Made by a program: the position numbers and the translations under genes. Positions 24,713-33,458 of a stretch of DNA of 43,859 nt are shown here, in pieces. Source of the DNA: VMFP01 sp964630025 (lineage in GTDB: Bacteria > Patescibacteriota > Andersenbacteria > UBA10190 > CAIZMI01); assembly GCA_964630025.1 (NCBI GenBank), contig CAZVRG010000005.1, positions 1 through 43,859 of the forward strand, written 5' to 3'. The notes beneath the pieces are model-generated. The model was given only the letters and a program-made list of their open reading frames with translations. It was not told the origin of the DNA and made no database searches. Positions within the stretch are counted from its first letter, which is position 1. Each line of letters opens with the position of its first letter.

Positions 24713-25930
24713 TTATACTGTAACAGTTGTGCGCATGGTTCGCTGCCGATCTGCCGTGGATTGTGTGCGATGCTGCCACGATTCCCACGCGCTTTCAACA
24801 AAGGATCGCATTGCCGAACGGAAACGGTCTGCGGAGAATGTCATCGCCTGTGTGCGAATCGCATCGCGGTCATATGACTGCTCGCGTTCCAAAAATCTCC
24901 GCACGCATTCGCCGAGGAATTCTTCCGTTGGCTCATCGAAAAATTCTCCCGTGATTCCTTCAACAACCGTCTCGGTTGCGCCGCCGCGACGAAGCGCGAG
25001 CACCGGTGTCCCATGCGCCATCGCTTCCACCGGCACCATGCCGAAATCGTCATCACTCGGGAACAGCACCGCGCGGGCACCGGCATACAATCGTGATAGT
25101 TCCTCATCGGGGACATTTCCGCGAACAATGATTGATGGACTTCGAAGGCGACGGAGTGCCGCGGATTCTCTCCCCTCTCCCACCACCACAAGCGGAAGCT
25201 CGAGTTTTCGAAATGTTTCCGCGGCGAGCATCGCACCTTTATACGGAGACAGACGGCCGACAAGGAGAAAATACTGACGCGAGGCCGTGGGCCATCCACC
25301 TCCGCCGAGGCTTCGGTGGACAGGTGGGCCAGAGGCCATGGGAAAGTGGTCAAGTGCGACAGGAGGATAGATGACAGTTGCGTCGCGGTGATAGTACTTT
25401 GCGATACGCGTTCTTGTCGTTTCCGAATTTGCGACGAATGCATCTACACGGCGTGCGGCTGCGCGGTCCCACATCCGCAGGCCGTGCATGAGCGTTTGAA
25501 AGAGTCCGCGACGGAGAGAGCCCGCCGGGAAGTGTTCGCGCACATCGTGATACGCATCCCACAGAAAACGCGTGGGCGCATGACAGTAGCAGATGTGGAG
25601 GGTCCCCGGACGCGTAATGACGCCTTTTACGAACCCCGACGCGCTGCTGATCACGATGTCATATGCGGAGAAATCAAATGTTTCCGCGGCAATGGGAAAT
25701 AATGGGAGATGGAACCGCAATGCGCGGATGACGCGGGGGAGCGATTGGAGAAACGACGGCGTTACCGTTCTTCCTCGCAGGAACGGGAATGCACGCTGTG
25801 TTTCCAGTGTAAAGACCGGCGCGTGGGGGAAGAGCGCAACAAGTTCCTTCAGCACGCGCTCGGCCCCGCCGAAGGTATTCAGTGATTCGNNNNNNNNNNG
25901 GACGAGAGCGATGCGCGGGCCACTGGTCAT
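24713..25930 (-). CDS. Glycosyltransferase family 4 protein
   Basis: GT-B fold sugar transferase using a nucleotide-sugar donor, likely for surface polysaccharide. The acceptor half has FGGAERVLKELVALFP; the donor half has YFLLVGRLSPYKGAMLAAET, then FGMVPVEAMAHGTPVLALRR with the EX7E-type motif and GGATETVVEGITGEFF. Ten N bases (25890-25899) leave about four residues near the start unknown. A palindromic repeat (25281-25345) encodes an unusual Gly/Pro/Ser-rich stretch (GPPVHRSLGGGGWPTAS) in the linker between the two halves; the frame stays open. The stop codon is inside a perfect CTGTTACA/TGTAACAG hairpin (24705-24726). Confidence 0.92.
   Translation of the reverse strand: MTSGPRIALVXXXXESLNTFGGAERVLKELVALFPHAPVFTLETQRAFPFLRGRTVTPSFLQSLPRVIRALRFHLPLFPIAAETFDFSAYDIVISSASGFVKGVITRPGTLHICYCHAPTRFLWDAYHDVREHFPAGSLRRGLFQTLMHGLRMWDRAAARRVDAFVANSETTRTRIAKYYHRDATVIYPPVALDHFPMASGPPVHRSLGGGGWPTASRQYFLLVGRLSPYKGAMLAAETFRKLELPLVVVGEGRESAALRRLRSPSIIVRGNVPDEELSRLYAGARAVLFPSDDDFGMVPVEAMAHGTPVLALRRGGATETVVEGITGEFFDEPTEEFLGECVRRFLEREQSYDRDAIRTQAMTFSADRFRSAMRSFVESAWESWQHRTQSTADRQRTMRTTVTV
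25281..25345. repeat. Palindromic repeat inserted in a glycosyltransferase gene
   Basis: Nested stems CCACCT/AGGTGG (25296-25301/25322-25327) and CCGA/TCGG around GGCT, flanked by GAGGCCGTGGGCCAT and GGGCCAGAGGCCATGGG. The right flank is nearly identical to AGGCCATAGGG with its neighbours at 2284-2303. It translates in frame as an interdomain insertion. Confidence 0.7.
25890..25899. other. Assembly gap (10 N)
   Basis: Ten undetermined bases inside the start region of the glycosyltransferase at 24713-25930. The frame is open across the gap as written, but the true gap length is not known. Confidence 0.99.
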
Positions 25931-25941
25931 GTGAGCGAATT

Positions 25942-26007
25942 GAGCTGAAAGCTGATAGCGAATGGGGCCCGTACCTCTATTCCCTTTCCGCTCTCAGCTA
26001 TCAGCTT
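25942..26007. repeat. Inverted heptamer repeat between mreB paralogue and glycosyltransferase
   Basis: GAGCTGA-AAGCTGA-TAGCGAA (25942-25962) on one side and TCAGCTA-TCAGCTT (25994-26007) on the other. AAGCTGATAGC is exactly complementary to GCTATCAGCTT, so the two arms can form a hairpin. Together with flanks it fills the 25931-26013 intergenic space. Confidence 0.8.
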
Positions 26008-26013
26008 CTCGCT

Positions 26014-27024
26014 TTACCGTGCGACCACGAGGCTTCGTCGGTATGCCGGAAGGTTTTCCAACGCCATGCCGATGCCCTGAATCACACACCGCTGCGGATC
26101 GTCCGCCACCGTGCAGGGAACCATGGTGATTTTCGCGATGAGCTTATCCATGTTGCGGAGCAGCGCGGTGCCACCCGTGAGTACGATCCCTTTATCAATG
26201 ATGTCCGCCGCAAGCTCGGGGGGCGTTTCCTGCAGCACCTGTCGTGCCGTCTGCGTCATATTTTCCAGCTCCTCCTGCATTGCCTCGGTAACTTTATGCG
26301 CGGTGATCGTGACTTCCTTTGGCAACCCGGTGGCCACATCGCGGCCACGGACTTCATACGGGTGATCTTCCTCGGTAGGCAGCGCGGAGCCAATCGCGAT
26401 TTTTATTTCTTCCGCGGTGCGCTCGCCAATCGCCAGGCCGTAGCGCTTTCGCACGTATTCCGCAATGGCGGTATCAAGACGCACGCCGCCAACACGCGCA
26501 GACGCCGTTGCCACCAAACCGCCAAGCGACACCACGGCGGCTTCCGTGACGCCGCCACCCATGTGCAGCACCATGTGGCCGGACGATTCCGCGATGGGCA
26601 GTCCGGCGCCGATCGCCGCCGCCACGGGCTGTTTTACCAGATAGACGCGTCGCGCGCCGGCGCGAGAGGCCACTTCAATCACCGCGCGCCGCTCCGTGGA
26701 GGTAATCCCGGCAGGAACAGCGACCATCACTTCCGGTCGGAAGATCCGGAACGATGTGCCGCCCACCCGCTCAAGGAACATCTCGATCATGGCCTCCGTG
26801 ACACGAAAGTCTGCAATGACCCCATCACGCAACGGCTGCGATGCAACGATGTTCTCCGGTGTGCGGCCAATCATCTCCTTCGCGGCTTGCCCAATCGCCA
26901 GCACCCGCTGGTCGTCGAGCGCGAGCGCCACAACCGATGGCTCGTGAATGACAATGCCCCGTCGCGGCGAGTACACGATCGTTTTGGTGGTGCCAAGGTC
27001 AATACCGACGCGGCGAGTGAACAT
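26014..27024 (-). CDS. MreB paralogue with altered ATPase residues
   Basis: A 336-residue full-length MreB-type actin homologue: phosphate-1 GIDLGTTKTIVY (residues 7-18), RPLRDGV-type segment QPLRDGVIADF, GERTAEEIKIAIGSA and VLTGGTALLRNMDKLI. Two hydrolysis-linked sites differ from the canonical copy: LIEEPMAAAIG is here LVKQPVAAAIG (catalytic Glu replaced by Gln132, neighbour by Lys131), and VDIGGGTTEV is VLHMGGGVTEA (Asp replaced by His154, first Thr by Val159). Nucleotide may bind but hydrolysis is probably impaired (inference). The ATG follows AAGGA. It is divergent from a PEGA/propeller gene with only 47 bases between the starts, and is not linked to mreC/mreD. Confidence 0.93.
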   Translation of the reverse strand: MFTRRVGIDLGTTKTIVYSPRRGIVIHEPSVVALALDDQRVLAIGQAAKEMIGRTPENIVASQPLRDGVIADFRVTEAMIEMFLERVGGTSFRIFRPEVMVAVPAGITSTERRAVIEVASRAGARRVYLVKQPVAAAIGAGLPIAESSGHMVLHMGGGVTEAAVVSLGGLVATASARVGGVRLDTAIAEYVRKRYGLAIGERTAEEIKIAIGSALPTEEDHPYEVRGRDVATGLPKEVTITAHKVTEAMQEELENMTQTARQVLQETPPELAADIIDKGIVLTGGTALLRNMDKLIAKITMVPCTVADDPQRCVIQGIGMALENLPAYRRSLVVAR

Positions 27025-27071
27025 AGAAGGTATCCTTGCAGGGTACCGGCTGTTTTGCTAGAAAGGAAGCG

Positions 27072-28520
27072 GTGCATCCCATAACGCGACGCGCGCTTCA
27101 CGCAGCAGCGTGGGTGGTCTTTCTCACAGGATCGCCTCTGTTGCTTGCGTATGCGTGGGGGTATCGGCTGTCGGTATCGCAGCCGCCGGAATCGCTTGTG
27201 CCTGGCGGCCCCACGGTGGGCGCGCTTGTTGTGCGCACCACGCCGCGCGGCGCGCAGGTGACGTTGGATGGTCGCGTGGTTGATGAACGCTCGCCCGCGG
27301 GCGTGAATGGTATTCAGGCCGGCCAGCATGCTGTGCGCATTGCCCGGAGCGGCTATCGTACGTATGAAAAACTGCTTGACGTGGTTGGCGGGCGGGTCAC
27401 CGATCTTCTGCACGTTCGATTGATTCCGGAAACCGTTGACGAGGAGAGTGTCCGTAGCGGCGTATCCGGCATCTGGATATCTCCGAATGAACGATGGGTT
27501 GCGCTGCGGGAAGGATCCGCGCTCACCGTGTTGCCGCGAAAGGCGTTGAGCGCCTTGGCGCCGGAACAATCTGTGCGTGACGTCGGTGGATTTCAGGTGC
27601 GTCTCCCTGCCGTTCGCGGCGGAGAGCTGCTGTTTCACTGGTCTGCGAGCGGCGATGCTGCCGCGATTGGCGTGTTGCGCGCGGAGGATGAGGAATCCGC
27701 ATTGCCAGAGAGCCTTGTGCTGGTTGATCTTGTCGCGCACAGCGTGCGGCCACTTCCGTCCCGGACACGCGTGGTTGGATGGAACCTGACGGGGAAAGAA
27801 CGCCTGACGCTCCTCACCAGGGACGGCGCACTGCACTCCCTTTCGCGGGAAGAGCCAAAGCCGGTCGAGCACGCGCGTGATGTTCGCACCGCAGTGATGC
27901 ACCCGCGCGGCATTCTGGTGCAGCGTGTGCCGGAGCACGAGGGCGAATTGCCGTTCGGGATTCTGCGTACCACTGGTGAATTTCAAGCGTTTCTTCCCGC
28001 GTTTCCGGAACCTGCGCGTATCATTCGCGTGGCAGCCGACGGAACCCTTGCGGGCATTGCGCTGGATGGAACTCTGTTTGTGCTGGGCACGGACGAACAA
28101 TCGTGGCGTGCGGTTGCCGAGAACGTGCGCTCGTTTGCGTGGTCGCCCGACGGGACAAAACTCTTCTTTCAGCAATCACTCTTTGACGTGTCGGTGCTGA
28201 ATGTGTCGGAAGATCGCAGCCCGCTGACGCTGTTTCAGCCGCAGTTTCTCCTCCGACTCTCGCTTCCCCTCCGCAACCTCCAATGGTTTCCCGACAGTCA
28301 GCATCTTCTCACCTTCGACCAAGACATTCTCCGTTTCCTGGACATTGATCCGCGTGGCGAATCCCATGCGGAGGGTCTTGTTTCCGTCGATCGCGGAGAT
28401 GCGCTTGCCGCCGCAACCGATGACGGTGATGTAGTGTATGTCACGGCGCAGCGGCCCGTGAATGGCCGGATGACGGATGTTCTGATCCGACTCTACCTGC
28501 GCGTTGCGAGTGATCGATAG
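27072..28520 (+). CDS. Membrane-anchored PEGA-domain / beta-propeller-like protein
   Basis: A 482-residue protein beginning at a GTG preceded by GAAAGGAAG; the 12 codons upstream are rejected because this start has the Shine-Dalgarno sequence. One N-terminal membrane segment (about 9-29, LHAAAWVVFLTGSPLLLAYA) is followed by a PEGA domain (about 48-105: VRTTPRGAQVTLDGRVV, then GQHAVRIARSGYRTYEKLL). The remainder repeats short strands ending in segments such as SGIWISPNERWVALR, SFAWSPDGTKLFF and NLQWFPDSQHLLTF, typical of a TolB/WD40-like propeller. It is presumably an extracytoplasmic protein that binds surface components. It lies head-to-head with the MreB paralogue; an imperfect palindrome GGTATCC/GGGTACC lies between them at 27029-27047. 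Confidence 0.88.
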   Translation: MHPITRRALHAAAWVVFLTGSPLLLAYAWGYRLSVSQPPESLVPGGPTVGALVVRTTPRGAQVTLDGRVVDERSPAGVNGIQAGQHAVRIARSGYRTYEKLLDVVGGRVTDLLHVRLIPETVDEESVRSGVSGIWISPNERWVALREGSALTVLPRKALSALAPEQSVRDVGGFQVRLPAVRGGELLFHWSASGDAAAIGVLRAEDEESALPESLVLVDLVAHSVRPLPSRTRVVGWNLTGKERLTLLTRDGALHSLSREEPKPVEHARDVRTAVMHPRGILVQRVPEHEGELPFGILRTTGEFQAFLPAFPEPARIIRVAADGTLAGIALDGTLFVLGTDEQSWRAVAENVRSFAWSPDGTKLFFQQSLFDVSVLNVSEDRSPLTLFQPQFLLRLSLPLRNLQWFPDSQHLLTFDQDILRFLDIDPRGESHAEGLVSVDRGDALAAATDDGDVVYVTAQRPVNGRMTDVLIRLYLRVASDR

Positions 28521-28578
28521 GTATCCCCCACAGGGCGCCTCGCAGCCTCGAGAGACCGGCGCAAGGCCGGCCCCGTAG

Positions 28579-29811
28579 CTACACGCCGGTTATTCTGCGA
28601 TAGTGCGCGAGATGTTGGGCGGCGATGGAAGAGGCTGTATACGTGTCTTCAATTCTCCGGCGTGCTGCCTGCCCGACGGTGTGTGCGAGGTTTCGATCCT
28701 GAAGCAAACGGACGCACGCCGCGGCAAGCGCAGGCACATCCTTTGGCGGCACGAGGAATGCGGTATCGGCAGTCGTTGTTTCCCGAACGCCGCCGAGATC
28801 CGATGCGATGAGCGCACGTCCGCGCGCGCCTGATTCTAGCGCGGCGCGGCCAAAGGGCTCTTCCCACAGGTGCGGTGACAGTACGGCAACCGAACGATCC
28901 ATACGCTCGCGTACTGCCACTGAAGAGATCGGTCCGTGGAACGTTACGGCATCCGCAATGCCCAACCGCGCGGCGAGACCCTGATACCGCGGCACTTCCC
29001 CGCCGCCCAGGCAGTGCAGATGCACGTCGGGGAGAGCAATGCGTACGCTCTCAAGCGCATGGAGTAACACATCCGTACCTTTTGTTGTCTCGAGTCGTCC
29101 TGCTGCGCAAAGAATATTTCCGGCCGGGAGCGGCGTTGGCGGTGTTGCAACCCATGCCGGATCTACAGGGTTTGCAATGACCGATGCGCGAATAGTTTCT
29201 GGGGGGTGCAACCGGTTTTCGACGCGATGCTGCAGGTGCGCACTCGTGTATACATGGTGCGGAATGCGTGCGTATGCGCGCGTTCGGAACGCAAGATTCC
29301 CCTTGTATTGCGCGACGCGAAATGGCTTGCGCGGGATGGACGCCTCAACCACGCGATGGCATCGGAACAGCACGTTCGTCCACGAACACCCGTCGCAGGA
29401 CGATCCGTCCCACCACATGTTGTTGGTCGTGCCACAGATGGGCGCGTAATCACGAATCGTGACGACGCGATGCGGATGCGCGAGCAGTGAAAGCGTGAGC
29501 GCGCTGCGAAATTCGTGGGCATGCAGAATGTCCGGCGCGAGCGCATGGTGCTCCAACGCTTTCGTAACGACCTGTGCCATCGCGCGGCTCACGCGTACCT
29601 CGCGGATCGGTTTCGACCACCACGGGAGAAGCTCGCGCATGCGAAGAATGCGTACGCCGCCAAAAATATCATCATGGTACTCTTGGCCGCCGCAGAGCAC
29701 GGACACTTCGTTCCCAGCCGCGGCAAGCGCCTCCGCGATGAGGCGCGTCGAAATTTCTCCGCCACCAAGAACGTCGGGCGGATAGCGGGCAGAGAGAAAA
29801 ACTATGCGCAT
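28579..29811 (-). CDS. Glycosyltransferase family 4 protein
   Basis: A 410-residue GT-B enzyme. The N-terminal domain has MRIVFLSARYPPDVLGGGEI and HAHEFRSALTLSLLAHPHRV; the donor domain has ILCAAGRLETTKGTDVLLHA, then WEEPFGRAALESGARGRALI with the conserved FG.A.LE segment. A Cys-rich loop (CGTTNNMWWDGSSCDGCSW, then C) near residues 125-150 resembles the iron-sulfur-like or structural Cys cluster seen in some GT4 subgroups that have CGxC-type loops. Likely role: adding a sugar to a lipid-linked surface glycan. It converges with the PEGA gene; the 58 bases between hold only a short GC-rich hairpin. Confidence 0.93.
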   Translation of the reverse strand: MRIVFLSARYPPDVLGGGEISTRLIAEALAAAGNEVSVLCGGQEYHDDIFGGVRILRMRELLPWWSKPIREVRVSRAMAQVVTKALEHHALAPDILHAHEFRSALTLSLLAHPHRVVTIRDYAPICGTTNNMWWDGSSCDGCSWTNVLFRCHRVVEASIPRKPFRVAQYKGNLAFRTRAYARIPHHVYTSAHLQHRVENRLHPPETIRASVIANPVDPAWVATPPTPLPAGNILCAAGRLETTKGTDVLLHALESVRIALPDVHLHCLGGGEVPRYQGLAARLGIADAVTFHGPISSVAVRERMDRSVAVLSPHLWEEPFGRAALESGARGRALIASDLGGVRETTTADTAFLVPPKDVPALAAACVRLLQDRNLAHTVGQAARRRIEDTYTASSIAAQHLAHYRRITGV

Positions 29812-29831
29812 GTGGCTGATTTGTGTCCCGT

Positions 29832-30015
29832 GAGTACCCCGCGAGATGCTCCGAGCGCCTTCCCACCCACTCGTGTCTTTCGGACACTCGCGGGAACCCG
29901 GTTGAGCGACCGAGCGGGCATGGTGTCCCGCGATAGCGGGACGAGCGAGCGCGCGTTGGCTGAGTCCCGCACGCTGGGCGGGACGAAGGAAGCGAGGAGC
30001 GCTCGCGGGGTACTC
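29832..30015. repeat. 184-bp GC-rich inverted-repeat element (copy 1)
   Basis: Perfect 14-bp terminal inverted repeats GAGTACCCCGCGAG (29832-29845) and CTCGCGGGGTACTC (30002-30015). Inside are several hairpins, for example GTCCCGC/GCGGGAC. The end sequences CCCCGCGAGATGCTCCGAGCG and GCGAGGAGCGCTCGCGGGG recur with one or two changes in the element at 40118-40253, in the opposite orientation. No ORF with family similarity is seen. It occupies the whole gap between two GT4 genes. Confidence 0.85.
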
Positions 30016-30019
30016 ATGC

Positions 30020-31144
30020 TCAACGAAGATTCTTTAGAACCCTTTCATACACCGCCAGTGTTGCGGCGATCGTTCGCTCCTGCGTGAATTGCGCGGCGCG
30101 AGCGAGTCCCTTCTCGCGCAATGATTGCCGAAGATTGGCATCGCGGAGAACGCGCAGGATGGCCGACGCAATCGCATTGGTATCTTCCGGATTCACGAGC
30201 ACCGCGGCATCACCGACAACTTCCGGGAGACTGGAGCGATTCGATGTGACCACCGGCGTGCCGCACGCCATCGCTTCGAGCGGCGGAAAGCCGAACCCTT
30301 CGTACAACGAAGGAAATACAAGAACGCGCGCGGCGTGATACCAGAAGCGCAGGGTGGTGTCATTGGATTCGTTGAGGATGCGGACATGGCGTTCGAGCCC
30401 GTGGGCGCGAATGGTATCCAGCAATTCTTGTCGTCCCGAGGCAACGCCGGCACCGCCGATCTTGACGAACAGCGCCTCTGGAACTTCCCTCTGCACGCGC
30501 GCGAACGCTTCGATGAGCCGCCGCACATTTTTCCGGCGGTGCTCGCTGCCCACATACAGAACAACGGGGGGGCGCTCGTGAAGATCGGCGTCCGTAAGAA
30601 AGCGCTTCCCTTCCTCCGCATCGAAGAGGGATGGGTTATACTGCAGCGTCGAAGGGAGCGAGGGAGGGACAACGGTGAGTCGCTGCCGCGGAATGCCGTA
30701 TTCTTCTTCCACCTCGCGCGCCGTTGCTTCCGAGTGCGTGATAATGTGTGCGGCGTTCGGAATGCCGCGATGGAGGATGCGTGCGACAACGCCGCCAAAT
30801 CGAATTTGCGGACTGCGGATTTCAATGAGATCCCACACGGTGATGACCGCACGCGCCGGCGCGCGTCGCGCGAGAAATGCCAGGGTTTGATTCGTGAAGT
30901 GGACAATGCCAGTGGATGGAAGCTCGAGATGACGTCCGGCCGTAAGCCAAAATGCAGGCTTCCCCAATGGAAGCGCGGAGATCTTTTTCACGACGGCACC
31001 GTCCTGCTCGATTGCAGATGTGCGGCTGTTGAGATTGAGAACATGTACATCATGTCCGGCTGCGCGCATGCCGCCCTGCAACACGCCGACAGGTTTCCCG
31101 ACCCCGGAGGTCGCAGAGGCGTTTGTCACAAGCGTGATCTTCAT
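30020..31144 (-). CDS. Glycosyltransferase family 4 protein
   Basis: A 374-residue GT4 enzyme: TNASATSGVGKPVGVLQGGM in the acceptor domain; VVLYVGSEHRRKNVRRLIEA (donor-domain start) and VFPSLYEGFGFPPLEAMACG, then TPVVTSNRSSLPEVVGDAAV in the nucleotide-sugar site. It resembles mannosyl- or rhamnosyltransferases of O-antigen type clusters, but the sugar cannot be named. It overlaps the upstream GT4 by ATGA (31141-31144), so it is the third of three translationally coupled transferases. Confidence 0.94.
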   Translation of the reverse strand: MKITLVTNASATSGVGKPVGVLQGGMRAAGHDVHVLNLNSRTSAIEQDGAVVKKISALPLGKPAFWLTAGRHLELPSTGIVHFTNQTLAFLARRAPARAVITVWDLIEIRSPQIRFGGVVARILHRGIPNAAHIITHSEATAREVEEEYGIPRQRLTVVPPSLPSTLQYNPSLFDAEEGKRFLTDADLHERPPVVLYVGSEHRRKNVRRLIEAFARVQREVPEALFVKIGGAGVASGRQELLDTIRAHGLERHVRILNESNDTTLRFWYHAARVLVFPSLYEGFGFPPLEAMACGTPVVTSNRSSLPEVVGDAAVLVNPEDTNAIASAILRVLRDANLRQSLREKGLARAAQFTQERTIAATLAVYERVLKNLR

Positions 31145-32274
31145 GGTGAGAGGGATATCCCAAGAATACGCTCATACACCGCACGCGTCTGGCGCGCGGT
31201 ACGTTCCCAGGTGAACTGCTGTGCCCATGCGCGACCCCGCGAACGGAGCTGCGTCTGCAATGCGGTATCAAGAAGCAGGCGTTGCAACGCGGTTGCCGTA
31301 CCGTCTTCGTCTGCCGGGTTTGTGAGCAGTGCGTGATCGCCGACAACTTCCGGCAAACTGCCGCGGTTACTCACAAGAACCGGTGTCCCGCACGCCATCG
31401 CTTCGAGCGGCGGAAAGCCGAACCCTTCGTCCTGGCTCAAGAACACAAAGGCAGACGTATTGCTATACAGTGCCGGGAGGTCGGCATTCTCAACGCGCCC
31501 GAGAAACCGGACGCGATCGGCCAGACGCGGATCCCGCGCGGCTTCTTTTACCGCCTCGGTTTTCCATCCCCACCGTCCGGCAATAACCAGCGTGTGCGGG
31601 ACGTCTGCCGCGATGCGCGCAAATGTGCGCAAGAGCACATCAACGTTCTTTCGCGGCTCAATCGTGCCGACAGTCAGGAGGTAGGGCGCGTCCCCACCAC
31701 CGAGACGGGATCGCAGTGCTGGGCGCATATCTGCTGTTGGCGCGAAGCGTGATTCGATGCCGGGGAGCGTGACGGTGATGCGGCTTTCGGGGACACCAAG
31801 TGTTTCATGAATCGCCCGTTTTGATGCCTCGGAAATGGTGATGATTACCGCGGCCTGACGCGCAGCGGCGGGAAGCGCGGTTTTCCAATACATGCGCTGC
31901 GTGAACGTTTGCGTTTCGGGATGCGTGAGCGGAATCACGTCGTAGATCGTGGTGACGATGGGGGGGAAACCGGTGTGCGCACGAATGCCGCTCGGCTTTG
32001 TGAGGTGCACAAGCCGCGGATGCACGTGCTGGAGTGCGCGTGGCAGCGCAACGGCATTCCAATACCACCGCAACCACGGCGTTGCTGGCGGCACGACGAT
32101 GCTTGGGGTGTTCGGAATGGATGCTTGCCCGCGCGGGTGATCGCAGACCGCCATCAGCGGAAGCGCAGGCTGCAGGCGTGCAAGTCCGTCAAGAAGTCCG
32201 TGAATATATCGAACAACGCCGCCGGCGGGTCCGGATAGGGCGCGGGTTTCAATGGCAATTGGTGCTGGCGTCAT
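31141..32274 (-). CDS. Glycosyltransferase family 4 protein
   Basis: A 377-residue GT4 enzyme with PAGGVVRYIHGLLDGLARLQ near the start, TTIYDVIPLTHPETQTFTQR, then YLLTVGTIEPRKNVDVLLRT and FLSQDEGFGFPPLEAMACGT, LVSNRGSLPEVVGDHALL. The pattern is close to WbaZ/WbdB-like transferases, although the donor sugar is not determinable. It shares the FGFPPLEAMACG core with its downstream neighbour, suggesting that the two arose by duplication. It overlaps both neighbours by four bases. Confidence 0.94.
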   Translation of the reverse strand: MTPAPIAIETRALSGPAGGVVRYIHGLLDGLARLQPALPLMAVCDHPRGQASIPNTPSIVVPPATPWLRWYWNAVALPRALQHVHPRLVHLTKPSGIRAHTGFPPIVTTIYDVIPLTHPETQTFTQRMYWKTALPAAARQAAVIITISEASKRAIHETLGVPESRITVTLPGIESRFAPTADMRPALRSRLGGGDAPYLLTVGTIEPRKNVDVLLRTFARIAADVPHTLVIAGRWGWKTEAVKEAARDPRLADRVRFLGRVENADLPALYSNTSAFVFLSQDEGFGFPPLEAMACGTPVLVSNRGSLPEVVGDHALLTNPADEDGTATALQRLLLDTALQTQLRSRGRAWAQQFTWERTARQTRAVYERILGISLSP

Positions 32275-33458
32275 GCGTGGTTCGCCGATGGCGAGGTCGG
32301 CGGTGGAGAGGAGTGCAATCGAACCACCTGCGCGAAGAGGGCTTCATACCGGCGCGTAACCGCATCGATGAGAAATGCCTGCACTGCCTGGCGGTTCTTC
32401 TCCGCAAGACGTGCGCGCAGCGCGGCATTTTCACAGAGCGTGCGGAGTGCCGATGCGAATTGCTCCGGGCGTTCCGGCGGTACGAACAACGCGTGTTCGC
32501 CCGCGCGAAGGATATCAGTTTGCCCGCCCGTGTCCGTGCAGACAATGGGAAGGCCGGCGTACATTGCCTCCAGAAAGACGATGCCAAATCCTTCATGGAG
32601 TGATGCGGACACGAACATGTCCGCAGCGCGAAGAAGTTCCCACTTCCGTTCTTCAGAGGTACTGCCGGCGAAAACTACGTGGGAACGGATGCCGAGGCGT
32701 TCCGCCGTTGTTTCGAGACGGGCACGCAGCGGGCCGTCGCCAACAATGGTCAGCACGGCTTCTCCGCGCGGGAGCAGCGCCAGTGCCTCCAACAGATGCA
32801 CATATCCTTTCCGCGGGATAAGTCTGCCGATGGCGATAAGACGCAACGGACCATCCTGTTGCGGCACAGCGGGTGGCACATGCACTGGAGGAACGAGTCC
32901 GAGCGGAATCACCGGCAATGTTTCGGGCGCCCGGTGATACAGAACGGCGCGCTGCTTCGTGTCCTGCGAGATGGCAGTGACGACATCGGCGTGGCGGATC
33001 ACCCACCGCACAGCCATGCGCGCGAGCGGATGCCGGTGCGCGGCAATGCCGGCAGTGGGGTTCGGATCAAAGACGTCTGCCCCGATGAGTGTCAGCACCA
33101 CCGGAATGCGAAACAGGCGGCCAAGGATCACGGCGGGAAGCCCGGACGGGAGCGCAAAAAACGCATGGATACATTCCGGGCGCACCGCGCGCACTGCGCG
33201 GAAGCCATACACCAGCGCGGAGGGGATAAAGGTTGCCATGGATCGGAGTGATGCCACGGGCACCGCCGAGCGTCCCCACACGGGGATGCGCATGATCCGG
33301 ACGCCGTTGCTCGTTTCGGCGCGCGGAAGTCCGCGAAAATGCGACGTGACAACCGTGACGTCGTGGCGGGCGGCAAATGCTTCCGCCAGATCGCGATGAG
33401 CGACTCCCCCGCCCCCACCGAGCGGCGGGTATTCGTAATTGATGAGGAGTAGCCTCAT
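32271..33458 (-). CDS. Glycosyltransferase family 4 protein
   Basis: A 395-residue GT4 enzyme: RLLLINYEYPPLGGGGGVAH (glycine-rich donor loop), PVVLTLIGADVFDP, LRLIAIGRLIPRKGYVHLLE, VFAGSTSEERKWELLRAADM and SLHEGFGIVFLEAMYAGLPI, then CTDTGGQTDIL. The C-terminus has a Pro/Ser tail. It is the first of three coupled GT4 genes and overlaps the upstream membrane protein by four bases (33455-33458), so glycan polymer handling and transfer are encoded on one message. Confidence 0.94.
   Translation of the reverse strand: MRLLLINYEYPPLGGGGGVAHRDLAEAFAARHDVTVVTSHFRGLPRAETSNGVRIMRIPVWGRSAVPVASLRSMATFIPSALVYGFRAVRAVRPECIHAFFALPSGLPAVILGRLFRIPVVLTLIGADVFDPNPTAGIAAHRHPLARMAVRWVIRHADVVTAISQDTKQRAVLYHRAPETLPVIPLGLVPPVHVPPAVPQQDGPLRLIAIGRLIPRKGYVHLLEALALLPRGEAVLTIVGDGPLRARLETTAERLGIRSHVVFAGSTSEERKWELLRAADMFVSASLHEGFGIVFLEAMYAGLPIVCTDTGGQTDILRAGEHALFVPPERPEQFASALRTLCENAALRARLAEKNRQAVQAFLIDAVTRRYEALFAQVVRLHSSPPPTSPSANHA

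Noticed and set aside
24713..24726. Hairpin at the glycosyltransferase stop as a terminator
   Set aside because: The 8-bp stem is perfect but no T-run follows on either strand.
26871..28175. Long minus-strand open frame (434 codons) opposite the PEGA/propeller gene
   Set aside because: Arg/His/Gln-rich antisense translation; the plus-strand frame has a recognizable PEGA domain and Shine-Dalgarno sequence.
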